Below are positions 7,773 through 15,952 of a stretch of 64,000 nt of DNA, piece after piece. Location: assembly GCF_029581355.1 (NCBI RefSeq), contig NZ_CP120849.1, positions 5,240,501 to 5,304,500 of the forward strand, read 5' to 3'. Below the pieces are notes generated by a model. It made no database searches, was not told the origin of the DNA, and was given only the letters and a program-made list of their open reading frames with translations. Made by a program: the position numbers and the translations under genes. The stretch is from Parabacteroides chongii. Its GTDB lineage: Bacteria; Bacteroidota; Bacteroidia; Bacteroidales; Tannerellaceae. The stretch's first letter is position 1; each line of letters begins with the position of its first letter.

Positions 7773-8294
7773 CTATCCAAACAAGCTTGCAGGCGATTCC
7801 AGTTCGAGCAATAACTTTTTCGCCTCAAGCCCTCCGGCATAACCTGTCAGCTGATGATTGCTGCCAATAATACGATGACAAGGAACGAATATCGAAATGG
7901 CATTCGCACCGTTGGCAGCAGCTACTGCACGTACGGCTTTGGGATTACCCAAACGCTGTGATAGCCCGGCATACGACTCTGTCATCCCATAAGGTATTTT
8001 CAGCAGTTCATTCCAAACCTTCTTCTGAAAATCTGTTCCGGCGAAAAGCAAAGGAATATTGAAAACATTGCGTTTTTGGTCGAAATATTCATCAAGTTGA
8101 GTCATTGCCTCTTCAATGATAGCAGACGTACCTTCCTCATATACGGCATGCAGTTCTTTCTGAAGCCGGGCATCTATCAGCTTTCTACGCTCCTCATTCA
8201 GCCAGTCACATAAACATAATTTACCTCCATATGAACCGATAATCAATTTTCCGCAAGGGGACTGATAATACTGTATCCGAATAGTTTCTTCCAT
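7773..8294 (-). CDS. ogt: methylated-DNA--protein-cysteine S-methyltransferase
   Basis: A 173-residue O6-alkylguanine/O4-alkylthymine DNA repair protein that transfers the alkyl group to its own cysteine. The active-site motif reads IFVPCHRIIGSN; the helix-turn-helix segment GLSQRLGNPKAVRAVAAANG precedes it, and the C-terminal GYAGGLEAKKLLLELE is typical. The length fits Ogt rather than Ada. It converges on the GNAT/YoaP gene with a 15-bp gap. Confidence 0.95.
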   Translation of the reverse strand: MEETIRIQYYQSPCGKLIIGSYGGKLCLCDWLNEERRKLIDARLQKELHAVYEEGTSAIIEEAMTQLDEYFDQKRNVFNIPLLFAGTDFQKKVWNELLKIPYGMTESYAGLSQRLGNPKAVRAVAAANGANAISIFVPCHRIIGSNHQLTGYAGGLEAKKLLLELESPASLFG

Positions 8295-8805
8295 TTAGGG
8301 TATCGTTTTTATTTGTTCACAACAAATCTACGAATTTAATAGGAAGAAAGCAATAAGGTAAATCTCTAATTAAAATTAGATAGATTCTCGGCATCACTAA
8401 AAAAATACAGAACATACGTTCTGATATTCAACGAATAATGTGGTGACACCGGAGCTCTTTTCCAGCGTCACCACGCTAAAACTGAAAGGTGACGCCGCTT
8501 TTTAAGGTGGCGTCAGCAAGTTACTCTATAAATATCAATACCTAAACCACAAATACAGATCAGGTGAATCCTGATTTAAGAAAAAAAATCTCGAAAAGTA
8601 CGAAGCCTGAAAATGAATGCCTACCCGTTTACAAAGCGCTGCCTACCCATCTGTTAAACACAGCCTATCTTTTTGAAAAAAGCTGCCGGACGGTTATGAA
8701 AAATACTTACGTATTCAAGAAACAAAACACCTATGTTTTTTTTAAGATTGCTCTTTTTTCATACCTTTATACCATAATATATATCTTAAATCGGGATTCA
8801 AAATA
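8295..8805. other. 511-bp gap with alternating GGTGACGC-type repeats
   Basis: The Ogt start borders this AT-rich gap on the left. A small repeat array lies at 8442-8516. The right half (8560-8800) contains an 80-codon open frame with low-complexity content and no family resemblance, which I do not accept as a gene. No convincing RNA gene was seen. Confidence 0.6.
8442..8516. repeat. alternating-orientation GGTGACGC words, about 22-bp spacing
   Basis: GGTGACA at 8442, GCGTCACC at 8465-8472 (reverse orientation), GGTGACGC at 8488 and GGCGTCAG at 8509 (reverse). Centres are 21-24 bp apart. The outer copies can pair as hairpins, for example TGACGCC (8490-8496) with GGCGTCA (8509-8515). Confidence 0.6.
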
Positions 8806-9189
8806 ATGAAAGAAATAAACAACTACCAACGTTTTTTGTCCGGAGAATATTGCAACTATTTGGATGCAGAAGTTTTAGAAATGATAGTCAAAACCCAAAA
8901 GTGTCTATCTGTGTTGAATGATATAACGACCACAGAAAAGGAAAGAAAAGAAATCCTTTCCAAGATGTTAGGAAGCATCGGGAATCATTCGAGCATAGGC
9001 TATAACTTCACTTGTCAATGCGGTAAGCATATTTTTATCGGAGAAAAGACGATCATCAATAATAACTGTACGATGATGGATGAAAATCATATTCATATTG
9101 GTGACAGAGTAAGGCTATTGGCTAAAAAACATAAAAATACACGACCTTATATTGAATGCAAAAAGGGTGTAAATCTCATAAACGACTGA
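8806..9189 (+). pseudogene. truncated maltose/galactoside O-acetyltransferase-like gene
   Basis: The frame encodes 127 residues against about 185-200 for the family. The N-terminal Mac domain (YQRFLSGEYCNYLDAEVLEM) is present. The left-handed beta-helix begins normally (GNHSSIGYNFTCQCGKHIFI, then DENHIHIGDRV). After GDRV the sequence departs from the family and the catalytic-His coil and C-terminal repeats are absent. It ends 17 bp before the 3' end of the oppositely oriented tRNA-Ser, so the truncation point is next to a tRNA, a common site of integration and deletion (inference). Base composition is clearly more AT-rich than flanking core genes. Confidence 0.7.
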
Positions 9190-9200
9190 TTTACACCCTT
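9163..9200 (-). terminator. hairpin terminator beyond tRNA-Ser
   Basis: A perfect 13-bp stem (AAGGGTGTAAATC at 9163-9175 with GATTTACACCCTT at 9188-9200) encloses a 12-nt loop. It starts 7 bp beyond the tRNA 3' end. On the minus strand the stem ends in a short T-rich stretch, fitting tRNA termination. It overlaps the end of the truncated acetyltransferase frame. Confidence 0.65.
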
Positions 9201-9206
9201 ATATCG

Positions 9207-9291
9207 CGGAGAGACAGGGATTCGAACCCCGGGAACCTCGCAGTTCAACGGTTTTCAAGACCGCCGCAATCGACCACTCTGCCACCTCTCC
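9207..9291 (-). tRNA. tRNA-Ser (anticodon TGA)
   Basis: On the minus strand an 85-nt cloverleaf begins GGAGAGGTGGCAGAGTGG and ends with TTCGAATCCC followed by the acceptor strand and discriminator G. The anticodon loop is CTTGAAA, giving TGA. The long variable arm is typical of class II tRNA-Ser. CCA is not encoded. Confidence 0.95.
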
Positions 9292-9327
9292 AATATGTTT
9301 TGCTATCGTTTTCTCTCGATTGCGGTG

Positions 9328-9358
9328 CAAAGGTAGTGATTATTTTTTTATATCCAAA
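9328..9358 (-). promoter_or_regulatory. Bacteroidota-type promoter for tRNA-Ser
   Basis: On the minus strand, -33 TTTG (9355-9358) and -7 TACCTTTG (9328-9335) are separated by 19 bp. The tRNA 5' end is 37 bp downstream of the -7 box. Confidence 0.75.
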
Positions 9359-9480
9359 TATCAAAGGCGCTTTTTTCTTTTTAGGCTAATATTTTTCTTT
9401 TAACTCTGCCAAATAAGCGTTGTATCCGTTTTATTGCTATTTTTGTATTCTATAATTATCAATGAAGTAATAAGTTTTAT

Positions 9481-9954
9481 ATGAGAAAGTTGAAAGATTT
9501 ATTCCTGATTTCAGTCGTGTTGCTGCTCGTCAGTTGCTCCATGTCTGCCAAATCGGATAAAAATGAAACGGGAGGTGTCGCTGCTCAGGGCGAAGTGGTC
9601 GTTCTGAACAAGGCAGATTTCCTGACCAAAGTATATAATTACGAAAAAAATCAATCGGAATGGGTGTACGAAGGCACCAAACCTTGCATCGTGGATTTCT
9701 ATGCCGACTGGTGCGGACCCTGCAAGAAAGTGTCGCCGATCCTGAAGGAACTGGCCGGAGAGTATAAGAACGACATCATCATCTATAAGATCAATGTCGA
9801 CAACGAGAAGGAACTGGCCGCCGCTTTCGGCATACAGAGCATCCCTACCCTGCTGTTCATCCCGGCAAAGGGAAAACCGCAGATCGCACAGGGCGCACTT
9901 TCAAAGGAACAGTTCGTTGAACAGATCAACGGATTCCTGCTGGGCAAAAAGTAA
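9481..9954 (+). CDS. thioredoxin-fold lipoprotein
   Basis: A 157-residue periplasm-facing thioredoxin. A type II signal peptide (LFLISVVLLLVSC) ends at a lipobox cysteine near residue 19, so the protein should be membrane-anchored. The thioredoxin domain carries the redox motif DFYADWCGPCKK and the cis-Pro segment IQSIPTLLFI. It likely exchanges disulfides in exported proteins; the reducing partner is not evident here. A -7-like TATTTTTG lies at 9439-9446. A bidirectional terminator follows, shared with convergent rpsP. Confidence 0.92.
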   Translation: MRKLKDLFLISVVLLLVSCSMSAKSDKNETGGVAAQGEVVVLNKADFLTKVYNYEKNQSEWVYEGTKPCIVDFYADWCGPCKKVSPILKELAGEYKNDIIIYKINVDNEKELAAAFGIQSIPTLLFIPAKGKPQIAQGALSKEQFVEQINGFLLGKK

Positions 9955-9997
9955 TTTTCAGCCACGTGGTTATATCATTCCACGTGGTTTCAACCAT

Positions 9998-10035
9998 AAA
10001 AAAAGAGGGCACCTCAACGAGATGTCCTCTTTTTT
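9998..10035. terminator. bidirectional terminator between thioredoxin gene and rpsP
   Basis: An A-rich run, a stem of AGAGGGCACCTC paired imperfectly with GAGATGTCCTCT, and a T-run form a symmetric terminator between convergent genes. A smaller CACGTGG inverted pair lies just upstream near 9963-9987. Confidence 0.75.
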
Positions 10036-10052
10036 ATTTGGCATTGAGCGAA

Positions 10053-10601
10053 TTATTCAGCGCTTTCTGCTGCGGGAGCTTCTTCTGCAGGAGCGTTGGC
10101 TGCTGCTTCTTCAGCTGCCTTTGCTGCAGCAGCTGCTGCTAATTCTGCTTTCTTTTTAGCTACTTCTTCAGCTTTTGCCTTGTTTGCTTCTTTTTCTGCT
10201 TCAAGACGAGCTTTTTCTGCTGCCTTAGCTGCTTCGCTGTCTTTTGTCTTTACTGCTTCAACAGAAGCCTGTTTGTTTTTCAACCAAGCCTGGAACTTTG
10301 ATTCCGCTGCTGCTTCGTCGAATGCACCTTTCTTTACACCTTCCAGTAAATGCTTTTTCATGCATACACCTTCGCGTGACAGAATGTTGCGAGTTGTGTC
10401 TGTAGGCTGTGCACCTACCTGTAACCAATACAAAGCTCTTTCGAAGTTCAAATCTACTGTAGCAGGATTAGTGTTCGGATTATAAGAACCTATCCTTTCA
10501 ATAAACTTTCCATCACGTGGAGCCCTGCTGTCTGCGACTACGATCTGATAAAAAGCGTAGCTTTTGCGACCGTGTCTCTGCAATCTAATTTTTGTTGCCA
10601 T
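10053..10601 (-). CDS. rpsP: 30S ribosomal protein S16 with Ala/Lys/Glu-rich C-terminal extension
   Basis: A 182-residue protein. The first 80 or so residues are canonical S16 ([20 protein letters not shown], then [15 protein letters not shown]), a 30S subunit assembly and structural protein. The remaining 100 residues form a low-complexity helical tail rich in Ala, Lys and Glu. Tails of this type are common in Bacteroidota S16, and their role is unclear. The gene has its own promoter and stands alone, without the rimM-trmD-rplS neighbours seen in many bacteria. Confidence 0.97.
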   Translation of the reverse strand: MATKIRLQRHGRKSYAFYQIVVADSRAPRDGKFIERIGSYNPNTNPATVDLNFERALYWLQVGAQPTDTTRNILSREGVCMKKHLLEGVKKGAFDEAAAESKFQAWLKNKQASVEAVKTKDSEAAKAAEKARLEAEKEANKAKAEEVAKKKAELAAAAAAKAAEEAAANAPAEEAPAAESAE

Positions 10602-10640
10602 GTTTGAATAATTAATTTAAGCTGTTTGTATTAGCGGGTG

Positions 10641-10672
10641 CAAAGATAAGTTGTTTCGATTCATAAAACAAA
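10641..10672 (-). promoter_or_regulatory. Bacteroidota-type promoter for rpsP
   Basis: On the minus strand, -33 TTTG (10669-10672) and -7 TATCTTTG (10641-10648) are separated by 20 bp. The rpsP ATG lies 39 bp downstream. Confidence 0.75.
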
Positions 10673-10732
10673 TCTTCGGAGAGAAAATATCCGGGAAATC
10701 CGGACTTTTTATGCGACAAATTGGATCGCCGG

Positions 10733-10762
10733 TTGCTTTTACAGACATTTTTCCTACCTTTG
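10733..10762 (+). promoter_or_regulatory. Bacteroidota-type promoter for the ABC-F gene
   Basis: TTG at 10733-10735 and TACCTTTG at 10755-10762 with a 19-bp spacer. The ATG at 10796 is 33 bp downstream. Confidence 0.75.
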
Positions 10763-10795
10763 CGCCTTCTTTTTACACATATATATAATGTACGT

Positions 10796-12439
10796 ATGAT
10801 TTCTATAGACGGACTTACAGTAGAGTTTGGCGGAAGCACCCTCTTTTCTGATATATCTTTCGTGATTAACGAGAAGGACCGGATCGCCCTGATGGGGAAA
10901 AACGGTGCGGGCAAATCGACTTTGCTCAAAATACTTGCCGGGACACGCGAACCGACACGCGGAAAAGTGTCGGCACCCAAAGATACGGTGATCGCTTACC
11001 TGCCCCAGCACTTGATGACGGAAGACGGCCGGACGGTTTTTGAAGAAACGGCACAGGCCTTTGCCCACCTGCATGAGATGGAAGCGGAGATCGAGGCGAT
11101 CAACAAGGAACTGGAGACACGGACCGACTACGAATCGGACAGTTATATGGAGCTGATCGAGCGTGTCTCGACACTCAGCGAGAAGTTTTATTCGATCGAA
11201 GAGATCAACTATGACGCCGATATCGAGAAAACATTGCTCGGACTGGGATTCAAGCGCGACGACTTCGGGCGGCAGACCAGCGAGTTCAGCGGCGGATGGC
11301 GCATGCGTATCGAGCTGGCAAAGTTGCTGTTGAAGAAACCCGACGTGCTGCTGCTGGACGAGCCGACCAACCATCTGGACATCGAATCGATCCAGTGGCT
11401 CGAAGACTTCCTGATCGACAACGGACAGGCGGTGGTTGTGATCAGCCACGACCGCGCGTTTGTCGACCACATCACCACCCGTACGATCGAGGTCACGATG
11501 GGCCGCATCTACGACTACAAAGTGAATTACAGCAGTTACCTGCAACTCCGCCAGGAACGCCGCGTACAGCAGCAGAAAGCCTTCGACGAGCAGCAGAAGA
11601 TGATTGCCGAAACAAGGGAATTTATCGAACGTTTCAAAGGTACATACTCCAAGACCCTACAAGTGCAGAGCCGCGTCAAGATGCTTGAAAAGCTTGAGAT
11701 ACTGGAGGTGGACGAGGAAGACACTTCGGCACTTCGCCTGAAATTCCCGCCCTCTCCCCGCTCCGGCAACTATCCGGTGATCGTGGAGGACGTGTCAAAG
11801 GCGTATGGCGACCATGTGGTGTTCCGCAACGCCAACCTGACCATCGAACGGGGAGACAAGATCGCTTTCGTAGGGAAAAACGGTGAAGGAAAGTCCACCC
11901 TCGTGAAATGTATCATGAAAGAGATCGAACACGACGGTACGCTGACGATCGGGCATAACGTGATGATCGGCTATTTTGCGCAGAACCAGGCTTCGATGCT
12001 GGACGAGAACCTGACGGTTTTCCAGACCATCGACGACGTGGCGGTGGGCGATATCCGCAACAAGATCAAGGACTTGCTGGGCGCGTTCATGTTCGGCGGC
12101 GAAAATTCAGCCAAGAAAGTGAAGGTTTTGTCGGGAGGCGAGCGCACACGTCTGGCGATGATCAAGCTGCTGCTCGAACCGGTCAACCTGCTGATCCTCG
12201 ATGAGCCGACGAATCACCTGGACATGAAAACGAAAGACATCCTGAAACAGGCGTTGCTCGACTTCGACGGTACGCTGATCGTGGTGTCGCACGACCGTGA
12301 CTTCCTCGACGGCTTGGTAACCAAAGTCTACGAGTTCGGCAACCAGCGAGTGACGGAACATTTGGAAGGCATCTACGAATTCCTGCAACGGAAGAAGATG
12401 GAAAACCTGAACGAGTTGGAACGAAGCAAGGGGAAATAA
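10796..12439 (+). CDS. ABC-F family ATPase
   Basis: A 547-residue soluble protein with two ABC ATPase domains in tandem and no membrane segments, the ABC-F layout of translation factors (EttA/Uup/YheS group). Walker A motifs read GKNGAGKSTLLK (residues about 35-46) and GKNGEGKSTLVK. Signature motifs are EFSGGWRMRIELAK and LSGGERTRLAMIK, and Walker B/catalytic Glu motifs are LLLDEPTNHLD and LILDEPTNHLD. The linker between domains is basic and coiled (RQERRVQQQKAFDEQQK), as in Uup/YheS. Start chosen at MISIDG, 33 bp downstream of the promoter. It could relieve stalled ribosomes or give antibiotic protection; no specificity is claimed. Confidence 0.93.
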   Translation: MISIDGLTVEFGGSTLFSDISFVINEKDRIALMGKNGAGKSTLLKILAGTREPTRGKVSAPKDTVIAYLPQHLMTEDGRTVFEETAQAFAHLHEMEAEIEAINKELETRTDYESDSYMELIERVSTLSEKFYSIEEINYDADIEKTLLGLGFKRDDFGRQTSEFSGGWRMRIELAKLLLKKPDVLLLDEPTNHLDIESIQWLEDFLIDNGQAVVVISHDRAFVDHITTRTIEVTMGRIYDYKVNYSSYLQLRQERRVQQQKAFDEQQKMIAETREFIERFKGTYSKTLQVQSRVKMLEKLEILEVDEEDTSALRLKFPPSPRSGNYPVIVEDVSKAYGDHVVFRNANLTIERGDKIAFVGKNGEGKSTLVKCIMKEIEHDGTLTIGHNVMIGYFAQNQASMLDENLTVFQTIDDVAVGDIRNKIKDLLGAFMFGGENSAKKVKVLSGGERTRLAMIKLLLEPVNLLILDEPTNHLDMKTKDILKQALLDFDGTLIVVSHDRDFLDGLVTKVYEFGNQRVTEHLEGIYEFLQRKKMENLNELERSKGK

Positions 12440-12480
12440 AACTCCATCACCCGTTAATTTCGCTTATTTCCCTACTAGCC

Positions 12481-12556
12481 CAAAAGTGTTTCACCCTAAT
12501 GAAACAGTTGTTCCATTACTTAGAAACAGTTGTTTCATTAGGGTGAAACACTTTTG
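12481..12556. repeat. 22-bp-period GTTTC/GAAAC array with 26-bp inverted arms
   Basis: Arms 12481-12506 and 12531-12556 are perfect reverse complements. Inside, GAAAC recurs at 12501, 12523 and 12545 (steps 22 and 22). GTTTC occurs at 12488 and 12532, with a one-mismatch copy GTTCC at 12510. The element lies between convergent genes and has no long T-run, so it is not a standard terminator. Confidence 0.8.
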
Positions 12557-12570
12557 ACATAACAAAGATA

Positions 12571-14046
12571 CTAAATGCGTATACCGAACGTCAGCATCAC
12601 ATCATAGGTAGACCGGCTGACATCTTCATGATACTTATAATGCGTCCTCCGCGAGAAGTAACGGTTCGACAACGCTATATGCCATTTCTTATTGGAAGAA
12701 TAAACCAATTTAAGCCCCATCACCGTCAGGCGTGAATGCCCTTTGTCACCCTGTACGCTGAAGGTATTCGGGTCGACCGTACTCAAATCGATGTCCGGAT
12801 TGTAACCTTTCCAGGTAAAGATATGGTAGTTCTCCATATTCAGCAGAAACGACCAGTGCCTGTTGTAAGTCAACCCCGTGAAAGCCTTCACACTGTAACC
12901 GCTTCCCATATTGTAATCGCGTTCGTCGAGGCGGAAATAATCGGACGAGCCACCGCCCAGGGCGACACCGTTCACATAAAATTCACCGTAAGCATCCACC
13001 TTGTCACTCGGTTCCGACCGTTTGTAATAGATCAGGCCGCCACCCACCGCTGCCGCTTCCGAGATGCGGTAAGGGGAAACTTTGTCGCCCTCGCTGTCGC
13101 GCAGCTGCGAGTCATAATAGTCAAAATGCTGGAAGATGCCTGCCGTCAACGTGCGCGGACCTTTCTCCCACACCCGTTTCCCCCACAGGGCGCCGATGGC
13201 ATTCACCTGGGTGATGACGGGCTGACTGGAGAAGAAATCGAAACCGGCACGCAGTTGGAACCACTCGTAGGGCGAATAGAACTCATCTTCAAACGGGTCG
13301 CCATAATCCAGCCGCAGCGACAGGTGCATACTGGTCGTGCCATGCTTCGAATGCTCCTGCTCGGCCAGGAAACGGGGACCGGCACTCACGATAAAGTTCA
13401 CGGGCACAAACGAATAGGTACGGCCTTTGTGCGGACGATGACGCCACGCCTCACCTGTTATCAGACGGTTGATGCCGCGCACGGGCGATATCAATCCCGA
13501 AAGGATCTCGCGCCCGACACGCTCGGCTCCCGAGGTACGGTCGTCGATGAAAAGGTCGGACAAGCGGTAGGTGATCTCACCTAGCTCCACGCCGCCGAAT
13601 GTGGTAGCCATCAGGTCGTTGATGGAGGGCGGCTCCGCCTCCATGAAAAACTCCCACATCAGACTTCCCCCGGCGGCGAAGGGAATGGATTGCCAGAAGT
13701 TCATCCCATTGCTACGGGCAGCATTGAAATACAACGATCCATGATAAGGATGCGCCACCAGGTTGGTAGAGAATTTATCCGTGTCCCAGACGGGACCTGT
13801 CTTGAAATTGTTCTTGATCGTACGGCCATTGATGCGGGCGAAGTCTTCGTTCATCGCAAAACGGTCGAAGGCCCAGATCGCCATGTTCAGGCCAAACACC
13901 TCACCGGCTGCCAGCCAAGGCTTCTTAGGCATAAAGGTGGTCGAGTCGCTCACGTAATTTCTTGTATCCATTTTTGGGAAGTGCTGCGCCCGAATCCATT
14001 GGGTCGAAAACAGAGCCAGCACCCCTATCCAAATAAACTTTTTCAT
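12571..14046 (-). CDS. DUF3943 outer-membrane-associated protein
   Basis: A 491-residue exported protein. The signal peptide reads KKFIWIGVLALFSTQWIRAQ. DUF3943 occupies the central part, including PWLAAGEVFGLNMAIWAFDR and PYHGSLYFNAARSNGMNFWQ. The C-terminal half alternates hydrophobic and polar residues and ends in VMLTFGIRI, as expected for an outer-membrane beta-barrel. The start is the ATG at 14046; a TTG three codons upstream is less likely. The function is unknown. It converges on the ABC-F gene across the 12.5-kb repeat element. Confidence 0.85.
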   Translation of the reverse strand: MKKFIWIGVLALFSTQWIRAQHFPKMDTRNYVSDSTTFMPKKPWLAAGEVFGLNMAIWAFDRFAMNEDFARINGRTIKNNFKTGPVWDTDKFSTNLVAHPYHGSLYFNAARSNGMNFWQSIPFAAGGSLMWEFFMEAEPPSINDLMATTFGGVELGEITYRLSDLFIDDRTSGAERVGREILSGLISPVRGINRLITGEAWRHRPHKGRTYSFVPVNFIVSAGPRFLAEQEHSKHGTTSMHLSLRLDYGDPFEDEFYSPYEWFQLRAGFDFFSSQPVITQVNAIGALWGKRVWEKGPRTLTAGIFQHFDYYDSQLRDSEGDKVSPYRISEAAAVGGGLIYYKRSEPSDKVDAYGEFYVNGVALGGGSSDYFRLDERDYNMGSGYSVKAFTGLTYNRHWSFLLNMENYHIFTWKGYNPDIDLSTVDPNTFSVQGDKGHSRLTVMGLKLVYSSNKKWHIALSNRYFSRRTHYKYHEDVSRSTYDVMLTFGIRI

Positions 14047-14205
14047 TTTTTTCAATCTTGTGCCTTAAAGACTAATCAACTAACTCATGCAAACTTATAC
14101 ATAATTAACAGTATGGAACTCGTTTGGTTTAAATTATTCTTAGGTTGTGTTGCTAGAAACAGACACAATTCAAAGGAAATACTTACTTTTGCAGAAAAAA
14201 ACAAA

Positions 14206-14817
14206 ATGATAGATTTCATTACCTTTTGCGACTACACCGGAACGTTCGCCTTCGCAATTAGTGGGATCAGACTAGCTTCTGCCAAACAATTTGATTGGTT
14301 TGGTGCCTATGTGGTCGGGCTGGTGACGGCCGTCGGAGGCGGTACGATACGCGATATCCTGCTGAACGCGACTCCTTTCTGGATGGAGCAGACTTCTTAT
14401 TTAACAGTTTCGGCTCTCGCCTTATTATTTGTTATCATCTTCCGGAAATATGTGATCCGGCTGAATAATACCTTTTTCATATTCGACGCCATCGGCCTGG
14501 GGCTGTTCGGCGTGGTCGGGATCGCCAAAACACTCGAATTCGGCTTCCCCATGTGGGTGGCAATCGTGATGGGAACGATCACAGGGTCGTTCGGAGGTAT
14601 GATGCGTGACATATTGATCAACGAGGAACCGCTGATCTTCCGGAAAGATATCTATGCCCTGGCGTGCGTGTTCGGCGGAGGCGTATATTATTTATGTATG
14701 CTTGCCGGGCTGAATCCCTCCATCACCCAGTTCGCGGCGGCGCTGGGCATATTCCTGGCACGTATTATAGCTGTAAAATATCACATAAGCGTTCCCGTAT
14801 TGAAGGGAGAAGAATAA
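14206..14817 (+). CDS. trimeric intracellular cation (TRIC)-like channel / UPF0126 membrane protein
   Basis: A 203-residue membrane protein with about seven hydrophobic helices and an internal duplication of the UPF0126 (YadS/YicG) motif: AVGGGTIRDILLN in the first half and GSFGGMMRDILIN in the second. Prokaryotic homologues form trimeric cation channels; some are implicated in glycine transport. A -7 box TACTTTTG at 14184-14191 precedes the ATG by 14 bp, which rules out a long upstream in-frame extension. Confidence 0.9.
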   Translation: MIDFITFCDYTGTFAFAISGIRLASAKQFDWFGAYVVGLVTAVGGGTIRDILLNATPFWMEQTSYLTVSALALLFVIIFRKYVIRLNNTFFIFDAIGLGLFGVVGIAKTLEFGFPMWVAIVMGTITGSFGGMMRDILINEEPLIFRKDIYALACVFGGGVYYLCMLAGLNPSITQFAAALGIFLARIIAVKYHISVPVLKGEE

Positions 14818-14831
14818 ATTTATTACCTTTG
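14800..14831 (+). promoter_or_regulatory. promoter for L-asparaginase
   Basis: TTG at 14800-14802 and TACCTTTG at 14824-14831, spacer 21 bp. It overlaps the 3' end of the preceding gene. The -7 box ends 4 bp before the first ATG (14836), which favours initiation at the second ATG (14848). Confidence 0.6.
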
Positions 14832-14847
14832 CATTATGACAGTAAAT

Positions 14848-15906
14848 ATGAATGATCAGCGAGATAAGGCCTCCATCCTGCTCATCTACACAGGCGGAAC
14901 AATCGGTATGATTGAAAACCCCGAAACCGGAGTATTAGAATCATTTAATTTCCAGCATCTTAGAGACAATATGCCGGAATTGAAGAAGCTCGGTTACGCG
15001 GTTTCGACCTATCAGTTCGACCCGGTGCTCGACTCGTCGGAGATGGGCCCCGACTCCTGGATGAAGATCGTGAAGATCATCGCAGACAATTATGCGAAAT
15101 ACGACGGCTTCGTGGTGCTGCATGGCACGGATACGATGTCGTTTACCGCCTCTGCCTTGAGTTTCATGCTCGAAAACCTGAGCAAGCCGGTCATCTTCAC
15201 CGGTTCGCAGTTGCCCATCGGCATGTTGCGGACGGACGGGAAGGAAAACCTGATCACGGCGATCGAAATAGCTGCTGCCAAGGAAAACGGCGTACCGATC
15301 GTACCCGAAGTCTGCATCTTCTTTGAAAACGACCTGTTGCGCGGCAACCGGACAAGCAAGATCAATGCGGACAATTTCAACGCATTCCGTTCATACAATT
15401 ACCCGGCGTTGGCGCATGCCGGTATCTATATCAAATATGACACAGGCCAGATTTATCACCCTGTTTCGCGCAAACCGCTGAAACCCCACTATCTGCTCGA
15501 CCGCAACATAGCGATCCTGAAGCTGTTTCCCGGCATCTCGCCGCAAGTGGTGGAAAGCATCCTCAATATTCCCGACCTGAAAGGGGTCGTGATGGAAACC
15601 TTCGGCAGCGGAAACGCTCCGAGCTACGACTGGTTCCTGAAGATGCTCAAAGAGGCGGTCGACCGTGGCATCGTGATCGTAAATGTAACCCAGTGTTGCG
15701 CCGGAAGCGTTGAGATGCACAGATACGAAACGGGCCATAAATTACTGGAAGCCGGCGTTATAAGCGGGTTCGACAGCACAACGGAAAGTGCCGTCGCCAA
15801 GCTGATGTTCCTTTTCGGCCACGGACTTTCTCCGGAGGAAGTGAAGGACCACATGAACTGCTCGCTGATCGGGGAAGTGACAATCCCTGATACGTTCCGT
15901 TCCTGA
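14848..15906 (+). CDS. ansA: type I L-asparaginase
   Basis: A 352-residue cytoplasmic asparaginase converting L-asparagine to aspartate and ammonia. Both catalytic threonine motifs are present: LLIYTGGTIGM near the N terminus and VVLHGTDTMSFTA about 80 residues later. The C-terminal half contains FGSGNAPSY and CCAGSVEM. There is no signal peptide, consistent with the cytoplasmic type I enzyme. The start at MNDQRDK is preferred because the promoter -7 box almost touches the alternative ATG at 14836. An MBL-fold gene follows 46 bp later on the same strand. Confidence 0.93.
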   Translation: MNDQRDKASILLIYTGGTIGMIENPETGVLESFNFQHLRDNMPELKKLGYAVSTYQFDPVLDSSEMGPDSWMKIVKIIADNYAKYDGFVVLHGTDTMSFTASALSFMLENLSKPVIFTGSQLPIGMLRTDGKENLITAIEIAAAKENGVPIVPEVCIFFENDLLRGNRTSKINADNFNAFRSYNYPALAHAGIYIKYDTGQIYHPVSRKPLKPHYLLDRNIAILKLFPGISPQVVESILNIPDLKGVVMETFGSGNAPSYDWFLKMLKEAVDRGIVIVNVTQCCAGSVEMHRYETGHKLLEAGVISGFDSTTESAVAKLMFLFGHGLSPEEVKDHMNCSLIGEVTIPDTFRS

Positions 15907-15952
15907 ATATACTATGTAAAACAGAATGAGCCGCGAGGCGGAATAGAAAAAC

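Noticed and set aside
8564..8806. 80-codon plus-strand frame in the gap after ogt
   Set aside because: Low-complexity AT-rich content, no domain or signal, no promoter; consistent with chance.
9156..9389. 77-codon plus-strand frame across the tRNA-Ser gene
   Set aside because: It is the antisense of a tRNA, a well-known source of false genes.
12736..13584. 282-codon plus-strand frame inside the DUF3943 gene
   Set aside because: Shadow frame on the opposite strand of a well-supported gene, with no domain.
13690..14205. Upstream in-frame extension of the TRIC-like gene
   Set aside because: Antisense to DUF3943 and without family resemblance; the -7 box at 14184-14191 fixes the start.
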